A stretch of 64,000 bases of DNA from the NCBI GenBank assembly GCA_003167495.1, contig PMSX01000050.1, positions 2,614 through 66,613 of the forward strand. Direction: 5' to 3'. Made by a program: the position numbers and the translations under genes. A model generated the notes under the pieces. It made no database searches, was not told where the DNA came from, and saw only the letters and a program-made list of their open reading frames with translations. How positions within the stretch are numbered: position 1 is the first letter of the stretch; every line of letters starts with the position of its first letter. Positions 32,523 to 41,376 of the stretch are shown piece by piece. This DNA is from Bryobacterales bacterium (GTDB lineage Bacteria > Acidobacteriota > Terriglobia > Bryobacterales > Bryobacteraceae).

Positions 32523-34130
32523 ATGCTGAGCTATTCAAAGGGCCCCGACCTTCCGTTGTTGGATTCGACGATCGGCGAACAACTGGCGGAAACAGCGAGG
32601 CGGTGGCCAGACCAGGACGCAGTGGTCGCGCCGCACCAGCAGCAGCGGCTGACCTGGAGTCAGTTGTTGCGGGCCGCGGACAGCGTGGGCCGAGGACTGC
32701 GCGACATAGGTTTGCGCGAAAACGATCGGGTCGGTTTGTGGGCGGCGAATTGTGTTGAGTGGGTCATTGTCCATTTTGCATGCGCGCGGGCGGGCTTGGT
32801 ACTGGTGAACGTTAATACTTCGAGCCGGACGCATGAGCTCGAGTTCATTCTGCACAAATCGGGATTGAAAGCGCTGTTTCTCAATGAGCGCGACAACCGG
32901 GCGAACTACCTGGAGATTTTGGACGAAGCGCGCAAGGGGACGGCGCTCGAACACGCAATCTGTTTCGGAAGTCTCGAATGGCGGCGGCTCCGCCAGGCGC
33001 CCGCCTGCGTTTCAACCGCTATCGCACAAAACGATGTTTGCAATATTCAATACACGTCGGGCACAACAGGTTCGCCAAAAGGTGTTTTGTTAACCCATCG
33101 GAATTTGTTGAACAACGGGTTGCTCATTGCAAGGGCATTACGTTACACTGAGCGTGACCGCATCTGTGTCCCGGTGCCGATGGCTCACTGTTTCGGCTGT
33201 GTGATTGGCACGATGGCGGCGTTGGCAAGTGGCGCGGCTTTGATTTTGCCGAGTGCGTTTTTCGATGCGGGTGCTACGCTGGCGTCGATCGACGAAGAAT
33301 GCGCGACTGCTATTTATGGCGTGCCAACAATGTTTATTGCCGAGTTGCAGCATCCTGATTTTGCCCGATTCAGTTTGCAGACCCTCCGGACGGGGATGAT
33401 GGCTGGAGCTCCCTGCCCCGTCGAAGTGATGAAGCGCGTGATTGGCGACATGCACTGCGGGCAGATGTCGATTGGGTACGGGCTGACTGAGACGTCGCCG
33501 GTGGTGACGATGTCCGAAATTGATGATGACCTAGAGCGGCGGGTGCATACGGTGGGCAAGGCGATGCCGTGCACCGAATTGAAGATTGTTTCGATGGCTA
33601 CCGGAGAAGTGGTGGAAGCCGGTATGCAAGGCGAGATCTGCGCCCGCGGTTACATGCTGATGAAGGGCTATGACGCCGACCCGGAAGCGACGGCGCGCGT
33701 GGTTGATCGCGACGGTTGGTTTCGCACCGGCGATTTGGGAGTGATGCGGGAAGACGGCTACTTCAAAGTGACGGGCCGGGCGAAGGACATGATTATTCGC
33801 GGTGGCGAAAACATTTATCCGCGCGAAGTTGAAGAGTTTCTGTATACGAATCCAAAAGTGGCGGAAGTGCATATCACTGGTTTGCCGGATGAGAGGCTGG
33901 GCGAAGCGGTTCTGGCATGGATCAAGCTAAAGGCGGGCGAAACGGCGACGGCTGAGGAGATCAAGGCGTTTTGCCGCGGGCGAATTGCGCACTTCAAGAT
34001 TCCCGAACACATTCGTTTCGTGGAGGCGTTTCCCACTACGCTAAGCGGCAAGATTCAGAAGTACAGAATTCGCGAGAATGAGATTCAGGCACGCGGGTTG
34101 GAGCGCGCGGCGAGTGTGGAAACAGCGTGA
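32523..34130 (+). CDS. AMP-forming acyl-CoA synthetase (fatty-acyl-CoA ligase type)
   Basis: A 535-residue member of the ANL superfamily. The P-loop is YTSGTTGSPKGVLLTH (177 on), the adenylate site GYGLTETSPVV, the hinge and ATP motifs GWFRTGDLGVMREDGYFKVTG and KDMIIRGGENIYPREVEE, and the C-terminal catalytic Lys is in TTLSGKIQKYRIRE. It activates a fatty or related acid to its CoA ester. AGAGGA about 7 bases before the ATG supports the start. It is divergent from etfBA and convergent with the crotonase gene. The chain-length preference cannot be read from sequence. Confidence 0.93.
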   Translation: MLSYSKGPDLPLLDSTIGEQLAETARRWPDQDAVVAPHQQQRLTWSQLLRAADSVGRGLRDIGLRENDRVGLWAANCVEWVIVHFACARAGLVLVNVNTSSRTHELEFILHKSGLKALFLNERDNRANYLEILDEARKGTALEHAICFGSLEWRRLRQAPACVSTAIAQNDVCNIQYTSGTTGSPKGVLLTHRNLLNNGLLIARALRYTERDRICVPVPMAHCFGCVIGTMAALASGAALILPSAFFDAGATLASIDEECATAIYGVPTMFIAELQHPDFARFSLQTLRTGMMAGAPCPVEVMKRVIGDMHCGQMSIGYGLTETSPVVTMSEIDDDLERRVHTVGKAMPCTELKIVSMATGEVVEAGMQGEICARGYMLMKGYDADPEATARVVDRDGWFRTGDLGVMREDGYFKVTGRAKDMIIRGGENIYPREVEEFLYTNPKVAEVHITGLPDERLGEAVLAWIKLKAGETATAEEIKAFCRGRIAHFKIPEHIRFVEAFPTTLSGKIQKYRIRENEIQARGLERAASVETA

Positions 34131-34137
34131 TTGAGAT

Positions 34138-34914
34138 CTACTTGCCGAACCAAGTCGCGGCGCGTTTTCCGAGAAAAGCGGAGATGCCTTCTTGTGCGTC
34201 TGTTGCCATGGCGTTGTTGGTCATGACTTCTTTGGTGAGAGCGTAAGCGCGCTGCTGATCGAGATCGATTTGTGAGTAGAACGCGCGCTTGCCGATGCCG
34301 AGCGTATAGGGACTGGCCTCCGTAATGCGTTTGGCAAGCGTCAAGGTAGCTTCGCGCAGTTCGTCGGCGGCAACGGTAAAGTTGACAAGACCCCACTCGG
34401 CGGCAGTTTGCGCATCAATCGGCTCGCCGGTGAGCAGCATTTGCATGGCACGCTTGCGGCCAATGGCGCGGCTGAGCGCAACCATGGGAGTGGAACAGAA
34501 CAAGCCGATCCGTACGCCGGGCGTGGCGAAAGTGGCCTCATCGGCGGCGACGACGAGATCGCAGGTGGCCGCAAGCTGGCAACCAGCGGCAGTGGCGATG
34601 CCTTGCACTTCGGCAATGACAGGCTGTGGTATGGATTGCAGCTTCTCCATTAATTCCGTACAGCTATCGAAAAGTTGCCGGTATTCGCCTACGGAACAGC
34701 CCACCATTTCGCTGAGATCGTGTCCAGCGGAGAATGCTTTACCCGAGGCGGCGAGAATGATGCAGCGCACTTCGGGATCTTGCTCCAGCGATCCCAGCAG
34801 ACCGATGAGTTCCTGCATGAGTTCCAGAGAAAGAGCGTTGCGTTTGCTCGGCCGATGGAGTATGGCGATGGCAGTGGAGCCTTCAAATTCGAGGATTAAA
34901 TTTTTGAACGACAT
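34138..34914 (-). CDS. ECHDC3-like crotonase-fold protein lacking both hydratase glutamates
   Basis: A 258-residue crotonase-fold protein from ATG 34914; longer frames run antisense to the thioesterase gene. It closely resembles human ECHDC3: SAGHDLSEM, GIATAAGCQLAATCDLVVA, ATFATPGVRIGLFCSTPMVA, TGEPIDAQTAAEWGL and DAQEGISAFLGKR. In true enoyl-CoA hydratases the catalytic acids are the Glu of GGCEL and the Glu of PE; here they are Gln (GCQL) and Gly (TPG). Classic hydration is therefore unlikely, and the reaction is unknown. It lies 44 bases from the divergent thioesterase remnant. Confidence 0.85.
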   Translation of the reverse strand: MSFKNLILEFEGSTAIAILHRPSKRNALSLELMQELIGLLGSLEQDPEVRCIILAASGKAFSAGHDLSEMVGCSVGEYRQLFDSCTELMEKLQSIPQPVIAEVQGIATAAGCQLAATCDLVVAADEATFATPGVRIGLFCSTPMVALSRAIGRKRAMQMLLTGEPIDAQTAAEWGLVNFTVAADELREATLTLAKRITEASPYTLGIGKRAFYSQIDLDQQRAYALTKEVMTNNAMATDAQEGISAFLGKRAATWFGK

Positions 34915-34957
34915 CAATATAAACCTTGCAGCTACTAGTGAATCACGAACGGCTAAT

Positions 34958-35252
34958 ATGTGGGTCATGGCAGAAGCGATTGATGCGAACCTTGAGGCGG
35001 GCATCCGACAGGCATTTGCGAAGCAAGGGCTGATGCAGAGTATTGGCGCGAGTTTGGAATGCGTGGAAGCAGGACGCACGACAATCCGGCTGCCTTTCAG
35101 CGAGCGGATTACGCAGCACAACGAATTTGTGCATGCGGGGATTATTACGGCGATCGTGGACAATGCGTGCGGGTTTGCGGCGATAACTTTGGCTCGGGGG
35201 GGGAACCGGAGTGCTGACTGTGGAATGGATAGTGGCCGGCCGGAAACCGTGA
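34958..35252 (+). pseudogene. PaaI-type hotdog thioesterase, frameshifted and 3'-truncated
   Basis: The first ~80 residues match PaaI-family thioesterases: QAFAKQGLMQSIGASLECVE, TIRLPFSERITQHNEFVHAG and ITAIVDNACGFAAITLA. The reading frame breaks at a run of eight G (35196-35203). With seven G the frame would continue GTGVLTVEW, the expected next strand, but it still stops at 35252 without the last strands and helix. So the gene is both frameshifted and truncated, just before the methyltransferase gene. The G-run shift alone could be a sequencing error; the truncation cannot be explained that way. Confidence 0.75.
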
Positions 35253-35274
35253 CGCCTATGTATGATAGTCGGCA

Positions 35275-36282
35275 ATGGCCGCTGAACCGAACCCTGAACG
35301 AATCCGCAGCTTGATGACAGGCTATCAGAAAACAGCGGCGCTTCGTGCGGCCGTGGATCTAGGTGTGTTCACTGCAATTGGGGCAGGCGCGACCATCGTT
35401 GAGGCGATTGCCGGAGAGTGCAAAGCATCGCAAAGGGGCATTCGGATTCTTTGCGATTACCTGGTGATTGAAGCGCTCCTCGAGAAGGAAAATAACAATT
35501 ACCGGCTAACGTTGGACAGCGCCGCGTTGTTGGACGAAAAGTCCGGGCAGTATATGGGGGGGATGTTGCAGTTTCTCAATGCCCCGCGATTTTGGCAGGC
35601 GGCGATGGGCCTCACAGAGACAGTGCGACAGGGGCATACTACATTGTCCGGCGATGGCATCGCGGGCGATGAGGCCGAAGAATGGGTGGCGTTTGCGCGG
35701 CACATGCAGCCAATGGCGGCCGGCCCTTCGCAATTCATTGCGCAACTGCTGGTTGGGGAACGGCAACCGGCGCGGGTTTTGGATATTGCCGCGGGGCACG
35801 GATTCTATGGAATCGCGGTTGCTTCGCGCGCACCCAACGCCGTAATTGTGGCGCAGGATTGGCCCAAAGTGCTGGCGGTGGCCGAAAGCAATGCACGCGC
35901 AGCCAGTGTTGGGGAACGCCATCACCTATTGCCGGGCAGCGCGTTTGAGGTCGATTTTGGGACGAGTTTCGATCTTGTGCTGGTCACAAATTTCTTGCAT
36001 CACTTCGACGAGCAGACATGCATCGCCTTTCTGGGTAAAGTGCACAGGGCGATGGAGCGGGGCGGGCGGTTAGTGACGCTCGAGTTCATTCCAAATGAAG
36101 ACCGTGTCACACCTGCGCAGGCGGCAGCGTTCAGCCTAAACATGCTGCTGCAAACGCGTGCGGGTGATGCTTACACGGAATCAGAACTTTTTCGGATGCT
36201 CACAGCCGCCGGGTTCACCTCCCACAAGGTTGCGGAGGTGCCAAGGTCGGCGGAAAAAGTGATTGTGAGCTACGCCACATGA
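35275..36282 (+). CDS. SAM-dependent methyltransferase, O-methyltransferase (PF00891-like) type
   Basis: A 335-residue protein. The N-terminal winged-helix dimerisation domain (ALRAAVDLGVFTAIGAGAT, GIRILCDYLVIEALLE) is followed by a Rossmann SAM-binding domain: motif I VLDIAAGHGFYGIAVA, acidic loop VIVAQDWPKVLAVAE, then FDLVLVTNFLHHFD and RGGRLVTLEFIP. This layout is shared by plant-type small-molecule O-methyltransferases and hydroxyneurosporene methyltransferase. The substrate is unknown. It precedes the act cluster by 18 bases and may be cotranscribed with it, although a role in complex III is not expected. Confidence 0.88.
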   Translation: MAAEPNPERIRSLMTGYQKTAALRAAVDLGVFTAIGAGATIVEAIAGECKASQRGIRILCDYLVIEALLEKENNNYRLTLDSAALLDEKSGQYMGGMLQFLNAPRFWQAAMGLTETVRQGHTTLSGDGIAGDEAEEWVAFARHMQPMAAGPSQFIAQLLVGERQPARVLDIAAGHGFYGIAVASRAPNAVIVAQDWPKVLAVAESNARAASVGERHHLLPGSAFEVDFGTSFDLVLVTNFLHHFDEQTCIAFLGKVHRAMERGGRLVTLEFIPNEDRVTPAQAAAFSLNMLLQTRAGDAYTESELFRMLTAAGFTSHKVAEVPRSAEKVIVSYAT

Positions 36283-36299
36283 TAAGTTAGTCCAATCCG

Positions 36300-36788
36300 A
36301 TGATTGACGGGAAGTCTCATGGATTGGGGTGGGTAAAGCTGGGCATTCTGCTGGCTGCGATGGTGACAGCGCGCGCACAGCAGCCGGTCGCTTTTCCACA
36401 CAACACGCATATGAGGATGGGTCTCGATTGCATCGATTGCCACATCGGGGCCGATACTAAGGCCGAAGCGGGGATTCCTTCAGTGACGAAATGCATGTTG
36501 TGCCACGCGAAGCTGGGCCGCGATAAGGCGGAAGTGAAAAAAGTGATCGACTACGCCAATCAGAAGATTGAAATTCCGTGGCAGCGGGTGTATGAGTTTG
36601 CGCCTTCGGCCCACGTGACGTTTAAACATGCGCAGCACTATCAAGCGGGCGTTGGGTGCGCCACATGCCATGGGGACATGACGCAAGCGACAGTGGCGGT
36701 AAAACTGGTGAACCACAATATGGGAAGTTGCCTGACTTGTCACAGGCAAAAGAATGCTTCGGAGGATTGCGCCACATGCCATTATTAG
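36300..36788 (+). CDS. actA: alternative complex III pentahaem cytochrome subunit ActA
   Basis: A 162-residue protein with a signal sequence (LGILLAAMVTARAQQ) and five CxxCH haem motifs at 44-48, 65-69, 120-124, 144-148 and 157-161, with extra His residues for bis-His ligation. ActA is the pentahaem periplasmic cytochrome of alternative complex III, which replaces the bc1 complex as quinol:electron-acceptor oxidoreductase. It is the first gene of an act run in the usual order. Many members are membrane-anchored; here a cleaved signal is equally possible. Confidence 0.9.
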   Translation: MIDGKSHGLGWVKLGILLAAMVTARAQQPVAFPHNTHMRMGLDCIDCHIGADTKAEAGIPSVTKCMLCHAKLGRDKAEVKKVIDYANQKIEIPWQRVYEFAPSAHVTFKHAQHYQAGVGCATCHGDMTQATVAVKLVNHNMGSCLTCHRQKNASEDCATCHY

Positions 36789-36805
36789 GGGCTTTCGGCG
36801 GTTAA

Positions 36806-38851
36806 ATGGATCGCCGCAATTTTTTCAAGATCGTTTCCACCGTTTCAGCAGGCGTAGCCACAAGCGCGTGCGGAAGTAAGACCAATCAGCTTATTCCGCT
36901 GCTAGTGTCCGATAAAGAGGTTGTGCCGGGTGACGAGCAGTGGCATGCGGCGGTTTGCACGGAATGCGGCGCGGGGTGCGGCACGTTGGCGCGCGTAATG
37001 GCGGGTGAGCGCATAGTGGAACAAGCAGGCAAGCAGTTTCGCGAACGCATTGCGTGTGTGAAGAAGATTGAAGGCAACCCCGATGATGCGGTGAGTGGTG
37101 GGCGGCTGTGTGCGCGGGGACACGCCGCGCTGCAAGGTATATACAACCCTGATCGGCTACGCGGACCAATGATGCGCACGGGTGAGCGGGGCAAGGGTGA
37201 GTTCAAAGCAGTTTCGTGGGATGAAGCGATTGCGGCGGTTGCCGGGAAATTGGGCAAAGCACAAGGCAAAATTCTGTGTTTGAGCAGGCCTGAAATAAGC
37301 GCGCGGTCGGAGACGATGGCGGCGTTCCTGAGAGCGCTGGGCGCGCTACCGACACGAAGCGCTGGATTCGATGGTTTTGCGCTGGAACAAAAAGCAGCAG
37401 AGATGGTTTTGGGCTGGCGCGCGATGCCGGTTTATGACATAGCCTCGGCGCGTTACGTTTTGAGTATTGGCGCGGACTTTTTGGGCGGTTGGGTTTCGCC
37501 GGTTTATTATGCACGGCAATTCGGACAACTGCGGCAGGGGCGTTCCGATATTCGCGGGCGGTTAGTGCAAGCAGAATCGCGCATGTCGTTGACGGCAGCG
37601 AGCGCGGATGAGTGGCTGCCCGTGCGTCCGGGAGCGGAACCGCAGTTGGCTGTGGCGCTGATGCGGTTTTTGTTGGATGGGAAGCTGTCACGGCATGCGG
37701 ATGCGCTCCCTACGGGTACCAGAGAGTCAGTTGAATCGGCGGACTTAGCGGGTTTAGTCAGTGCGACCGGTATTGACGAGAGGAAGCTGCGGCGCGTGGC
37801 GCAGGAACTGGGCGAATCGGAAGGGCCACTGGTTTTGGCGGGCACATCTACCGTTCATAGCAATTCGCTCGATGGGCTTGTGGCTGCGCACTACCTGAAT
37901 CTCATGCTGGGCGTTTCGGCCAAGCCTGGCGCGGAGATTCCGTTGGCGGACGGCAGCACATCGGAGGCCCTGCAGCAGGCGCGTATACTTCTGCTCGATG
38001 GCGAAAACCCGGTTTACACTTTGGGCGCGTCTCTGGGAGACAAAGATCTGATTGTTAGCTTCAGCGGTTTTATCGATGACTCGGCAGCTTATGCGGATGT
38101 GATCTTGCCGGATCATCACGCATTGGAAGCGGAGGCCGCGGTAATGTCCCCGGTGACTCAGACGGTGGCCGCTGGCGAGCAATTTGTGCAACCGCTTTAC
38201 AACACACGCGCGCTGGCGCAAACACTGGCAGATATTGCAGTTAAGCTAAACGTGCCGTTCACTGGGCAAAATGTTAAAGATTTCGCGGCGGCCCACGCGG
38301 CGTTGACGCCCGCAGTCCCTCGGACAAGCGTGGCCAATCTCCGCATACAGGCACGGCCTTCGCAAACCGCCGGAACCACTGAACAGTTTCCGTTTGAGTT
38401 TCAGCCCTATCTTTCGCTGCAGTATCATGACGGGCGCGGTGCGAATCTGCCGTGGATGCAGGAACTGCCCGATCCGGCATCGAGCGCGATGTGGGATCTG
38501 CCGGCGGAGATTGATCCAAAGACTGCCGCCAAGTTTAACATTGCGAACGGCGACCGGGTGCGTATCACTTCCCTTAAAGGCTCAGTTGAAGCTTTCGCAT
38601 ATGTACACCCTGCTGCCCGGCCGGGCGTGATTAGTATGGCGATTGGCCAAGGACACACTCATTATGGGAGATACGCATCAGGCCGCGGTTCGAATCCATT
38701 GGCGATTCTATCTCCCATTTGGGAGGAAGCGACGGGAGTTCCGGTTACAGGAGGAACGCGGGTGCGGCTGGAACGCATCGGCGAAGGAACGAGTGAATTC
38801 ATTCAATTCTCTCCGCTAGACCGCGAACAAGGACCGTGGGGGCGATCATGA
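36806..38851 (+). CDS. actB: alternative complex III subunit ActB, molybdopterin-oxidoreductase-like part
   Basis: A 681-residue protein with an RRNFFK twin-arginine-like signal and a Cys (TSACGS) that may be lipidated. The fold is that of DMSO-reductase family large subunits, with an N-terminal Fe-S motif (Cys51, Cys54, Cys58, Cys102: CTECGAGC and GRLCARGH). In ACIII this domain has lost its molybdenum cofactor. In Rhodothermus ActB is one protein fused to the Fe-S part; here the Fe-S part is a separate gene starting within the stop codon (4-base overlap). The C-terminal domain keeps an aspartate-decarboxylase-like barrel (NIANGDRVRITSLKGSVE). Confidence 0.9.
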   Translation: MDRRNFFKIVSTVSAGVATSACGSKTNQLIPLLVSDKEVVPGDEQWHAAVCTECGAGCGTLARVMAGERIVEQAGKQFRERIACVKKIEGNPDDAVSGGRLCARGHAALQGIYNPDRLRGPMMRTGERGKGEFKAVSWDEAIAAVAGKLGKAQGKILCLSRPEISARSETMAAFLRALGALPTRSAGFDGFALEQKAAEMVLGWRAMPVYDIASARYVLSIGADFLGGWVSPVYYARQFGQLRQGRSDIRGRLVQAESRMSLTAASADEWLPVRPGAEPQLAVALMRFLLDGKLSRHADALPTGTRESVESADLAGLVSATGIDERKLRRVAQELGESEGPLVLAGTSTVHSNSLDGLVAAHYLNLMLGVSAKPGAEIPLADGSTSEALQQARILLLDGENPVYTLGASLGDKDLIVSFSGFIDDSAAYADVILPDHHALEAEAAVMSPVTQTVAAGEQFVQPLYNTRALAQTLADIAVKLNVPFTGQNVKDFAAAHAALTPAVPRTSVANLRIQARPSQTAGTTEQFPFEFQPYLSLQYHDGRGANLPWMQELPDPASSAMWDLPAEIDPKTAAKFNIANGDRVRITSLKGSVEAFAYVHPAARPGVISMAIGQGHTHYGRYASGRGSNPLAILSPIWEEATGVPVTGGTRVRLERIGEGTSEFIQFSPLDREQGPWGRS

Positions 38852-39555
38852 GTGAACAACCGCCCAAATCGCATCACAGCTGGGGCATGGCCATCGACCT
38901 AGACCGCTGCACCGGTTGTCAGGCGTGTGTGGCGGCGTGCCATGCGGAAAACAATCTGTCCGTTTCAGACGCGGCGTCGGCAGTTAAGGGGCGCACAGTG
39001 CATTGGATTCGCGTGGATCGCTACTATGAGGGCGAATTTCCGGATGTGCGCGTGAAGTATCGGCCAGTGTTGTGCCAGCAGTGCGATGAGGCGCCATGCG
39101 AGCCGGTGTGTCCGGTTTACGCTACGTATCACAACGATGAAGGTTTAAACATACAGGTGTACAACCGCTGCGTTGGTACACGATATTGCGGCAATAATTG
39201 CCCGTATTCGGTGCGTTTCTTTAACTGGTTCGACCCGGTGTGGGCTGAGCCCCTGCAACTGCAACACAATCCCGATGTTTCCATCCGTGAAGGCGGAGTG
39301 ATGGAGAAGTGTACGTTTTGTGTGCAGCGCATCAACCGCGCGAAGGACAATGCGCGCACAGAAGGCCGACCAGTGAAAGATGGGGATGTGCAGACCGCCT
39401 GTGTGCAATCTTGCCCAGCGGAGGCAATGGTATTTGGAGATTTGAACGATCCAGAAAGCAGGGTCTCCCAGTTAGCCAAGAGTGGCCGTGCCACGCAGTT
39501 GCTGGGGGAACTCGGGACCAAGCCGAAGGTGTTTTACCTGGAGAGGGCTAAGTAG
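38848..39555 (+). CDS. alternative complex III subunit ActB, Fe-S (NrfC-like) part
   Basis: A 235-residue ferredoxin-type protein with four Cys clusters: CTGCQACVAAC (Cys21, 24, 27, 31), CQQCDEAPCEPVC, CVGTRYCGNNC and CTFC plus CVQSC. This is the four-cubane pattern of NrfC/DmsB subunits, equal to the C-terminal half of fused ActB. ATG 38848 overlaps the preceding stop (ATGA). It should wire the periplasmic haems to the quinol site in ActC. It has no signal of its own, so it probably travels with the Tat substrate upstream. Confidence 0.92.
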   Translation: MSEQPPKSHHSWGMAIDLDRCTGCQACVAACHAENNLSVSDAASAVKGRTVHWIRVDRYYEGEFPDVRVKYRPVLCQQCDEAPCEPVCPVYATYHNDEGLNIQVYNRCVGTRYCGNNCPYSVRFFNWFDPVWAEPLQLQHNPDVSIREGGVMEKCTFCVQRINRAKDNARTEGRPVKDGDVQTACVQSCPAEAMVFGDLNDPESRVSQLAKSGRATQLLGELGTKPKVFYLERAK

Positions 39556-39556
39556 T

Positions 39557-40867
39557 TTGGCGCCGGCCGCAGTTCCGTATCAGCAGGTTCGGGACGATTT
39601 GTGGCGTCCTTTAGCGGGCGCGAGCAAACGCTATACGCTGACGCTGGCGCTGCTAAGCGCGGTGGCATTGTGGGGTTTGATTGCGTGGGGTTATCAGATT
39701 CACAAGGGCATTGGCGTAGCTGGCATCCGCCGACCAGTGTTTTGGGGTTTCTACCTGGTCGATTTCGTATTCTGGATCGGCATCTCCCATGCGGGCACAC
39801 TGATCTCGGCGATTTTGCGACTGACTGACGCCGATTGGCGCAAACCGGTAACGAGGGCCGCGGAGGCGATTACGGTTTTCGCACTGATGATTGGAGGGAT
39901 GTTTCCACTAATCCACTTAGGTCGAGTGTGGGTCTTTTACTGGCTGTTTCCCTACCCGAACTCCCGTTTGTTGTGGCCGAATTTCCGGTCGCCGCTGATG
40001 TGGGACGTGATGGCGATTTCGACCTATCTGACTGGGAGTGTAATTTTTCTCTACCTCCCGCTGATTCCCGATGTGGCGCAACTGGCGGAAAACGCGAAGG
40101 GCTGGCGACTCCGCCTCTATCGGGCAATGGCACTCGGGTGGAGCGGCAGCGATCGAGAGTGGCATGCGCTTGAACGAGCCATGAAACTGATGGCGGGCAT
40201 TATTCTAGCAGTGGCCGTGTCAGTTCATAGCGTGGTGGCTTGGGATTTTGCCATGGCCATTGCCCCCATGTGGCACAGCACTATTTTCGCGCCGTATTTT
40301 GTAGTGGGGGCGATTTTCAGCGGATTAGCAGGGCTGATCGTGGCGCTGAACATCATCCGCCGGACCATGCATTTGGAGCAATATCTGACGCCGCACCATT
40401 TCGGCAATCTGGCGAAACTGCTGCTGTTGATGAGCTTACTCTGGTTGTATTTCACGTTTTCGGAGCATCTCACAATTTGGTACGGCAACGAGCCCAAAGA
40501 AATGAATGTGTTTGGTGCGCGCCTGCAGGGACGCTTCTCGCCGGAGTTCTGGGTAATGGTGTTTGTGAACTTCGTGGTGCCATTTGTACTGCTGGGGATA
40601 CGGCGATTACGCTCCATCAAGACCGCCACAATCGCTGCGATTGGAGTGCTGATCGGCATGTGGCTGGAGCGCTACCTGATTATTGTTCCGACGCTGAGCA
40701 TGCCGCGCTTATCGGCGGCGTGGGGACGGTATTCGCCGAGTTGGGTGGAGATTTCAATTACGGTGGCTACGTTTGCCGCGATGGCTGCGCTCTACCTGGC
40801 ATTCTCTAAACTCTTCCCAATCATCTCCTTGTGGGAGTTTGAACCGCATGGACAGGGGGAAGAGTGA
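39557..40867 (+). CDS. actC: alternative complex III membrane subunit ActC (NrfD-like)
   Basis: A polytopic NrfD/PsrC-family quinol-binding subunit, about 437 residues from TTG 39557, one base after the Fe-S gene's stop, with GAGAGGG upstream. About ten membrane helices are visible, starting with YTLTLALLSAVALWGLIAWG. Typical NrfD stretches include GFYLVDFVFWIGISHAGTLI, MFPLIHLGRVW, WDVMAISTYLTGS and SVHSVVAWDFAMA. An ATG-based start further upstream (39482) would overlap the Fe-S gene. Confidence 0.92.
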   Translation: MAPAAVPYQQVRDDLWRPLAGASKRYTLTLALLSAVALWGLIAWGYQIHKGIGVAGIRRPVFWGFYLVDFVFWIGISHAGTLISAILRLTDADWRKPVTRAAEAITVFALMIGGMFPLIHLGRVWVFYWLFPYPNSRLLWPNFRSPLMWDVMAISTYLTGSVIFLYLPLIPDVAQLAENAKGWRLRLYRAMALGWSGSDREWHALERAMKLMAGIILAVAVSVHSVVAWDFAMAIAPMWHSTIFAPYFVVGAIFSGLAGLIVALNIIRRTMHLEQYLTPHHFGNLAKLLLLMSLLWLYFTFSEHLTIWYGNEPKEMNVFGARLQGRFSPEFWVMVFVNFVVPFVLLGIRRLRSIKTATIAAIGVLIGMWLERYLIIVPTLSMPRLSAAWGRYSPSWVEISITVATFAAMAALYLAFSKLFPIISLWEFEPHGQGEE

Positions 40868-41376
40868 CTCTCTATCTGACTGGGAGGTTTGCGGAGAAAG
40901 ACGCAGTGATTGGGGCGATCGAGCAGCTTAAGGCGAGCGGTTATGGACCGGATGATCTGACCGTTTTTTCGGATGAGCCCGTCGAATTCCCGCAAGGTGT
41001 ACTGGACCGCAAGAGCCATATGTCGTTGGTGGCAGTGTCAGGCGCGGCGACGTTTTTTGTGCTCGCGGTAGCATTTGTGTATTTCACGCAATACAACTAT
41101 CCCCTGGTCACGGGAGGGATGCCGATTTTCTCTTTCTGGCCCACGGGCGTGATCTTCTATGAGATGACAATGCTGGGGGCAATTCTGACAACGCTGGGCT
41201 GGTTCATTTGGGAGAGTGGATTACTTCGGAGGGACAAAAGCGTTCCGGTTCCCGCGATTGAGCCTGAAACGATTTGCCTGCGGGTGCGGTGCGCGGCGGA
41301 ACAGTTCGAGACGGTCGCCGCGGTTTTAGAGAACGCCGGCGCAAAGAATGTGGCCAAGCTCGAGAAGGCTGCATGA
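40864..41376 (+). CDS. actD: alternative complex III subunit ActD (DUF3341)
   Basis: A 170-residue protein starting at GTG 40864 within the actC stop (GTGA). It has a cytoplasmic N-terminal ferredoxin-like domain (LTGRFAEKDAVIGAIEQLKA, GYGPDDLTVFSDEP), two membrane helices (SLVAVSGAATFFVLAVAFVY; WPTGVIFYEMTMLGAILTTL) and a small C-terminal domain. This is the DUF3341 architecture found only in act clusters. It carries no cofactor motif and probably stabilises the membrane part. Confidence 0.92.
   Translation: MTLYLTGRFAEKDAVIGAIEQLKASGYGPDDLTVFSDEPVEFPQGVLDRKSHMSLVAVSGAATFFVLAVAFVYFTQYNYPLVTGGMPIFSFWPTGVIFYEMTMLGAILTTLGWFIWESGLLRRDKSVPVPAIEPETICLRVRCAAEQFETVAAVLENAGAKNVAKLEKAA

Noticed and set aside
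34325..34957. Long plus-strand frame upstream of the thioesterase start
   Set aside because: It is antisense to the ECHDC3-like gene; only the part from 34958 on shows homology.
38685..38705. tRNA-like GGTTCGAATCC T-arm
   Set aside because: It lies inside the actB coding sequence (RGSNPL) and no cloverleaf can be built around it.
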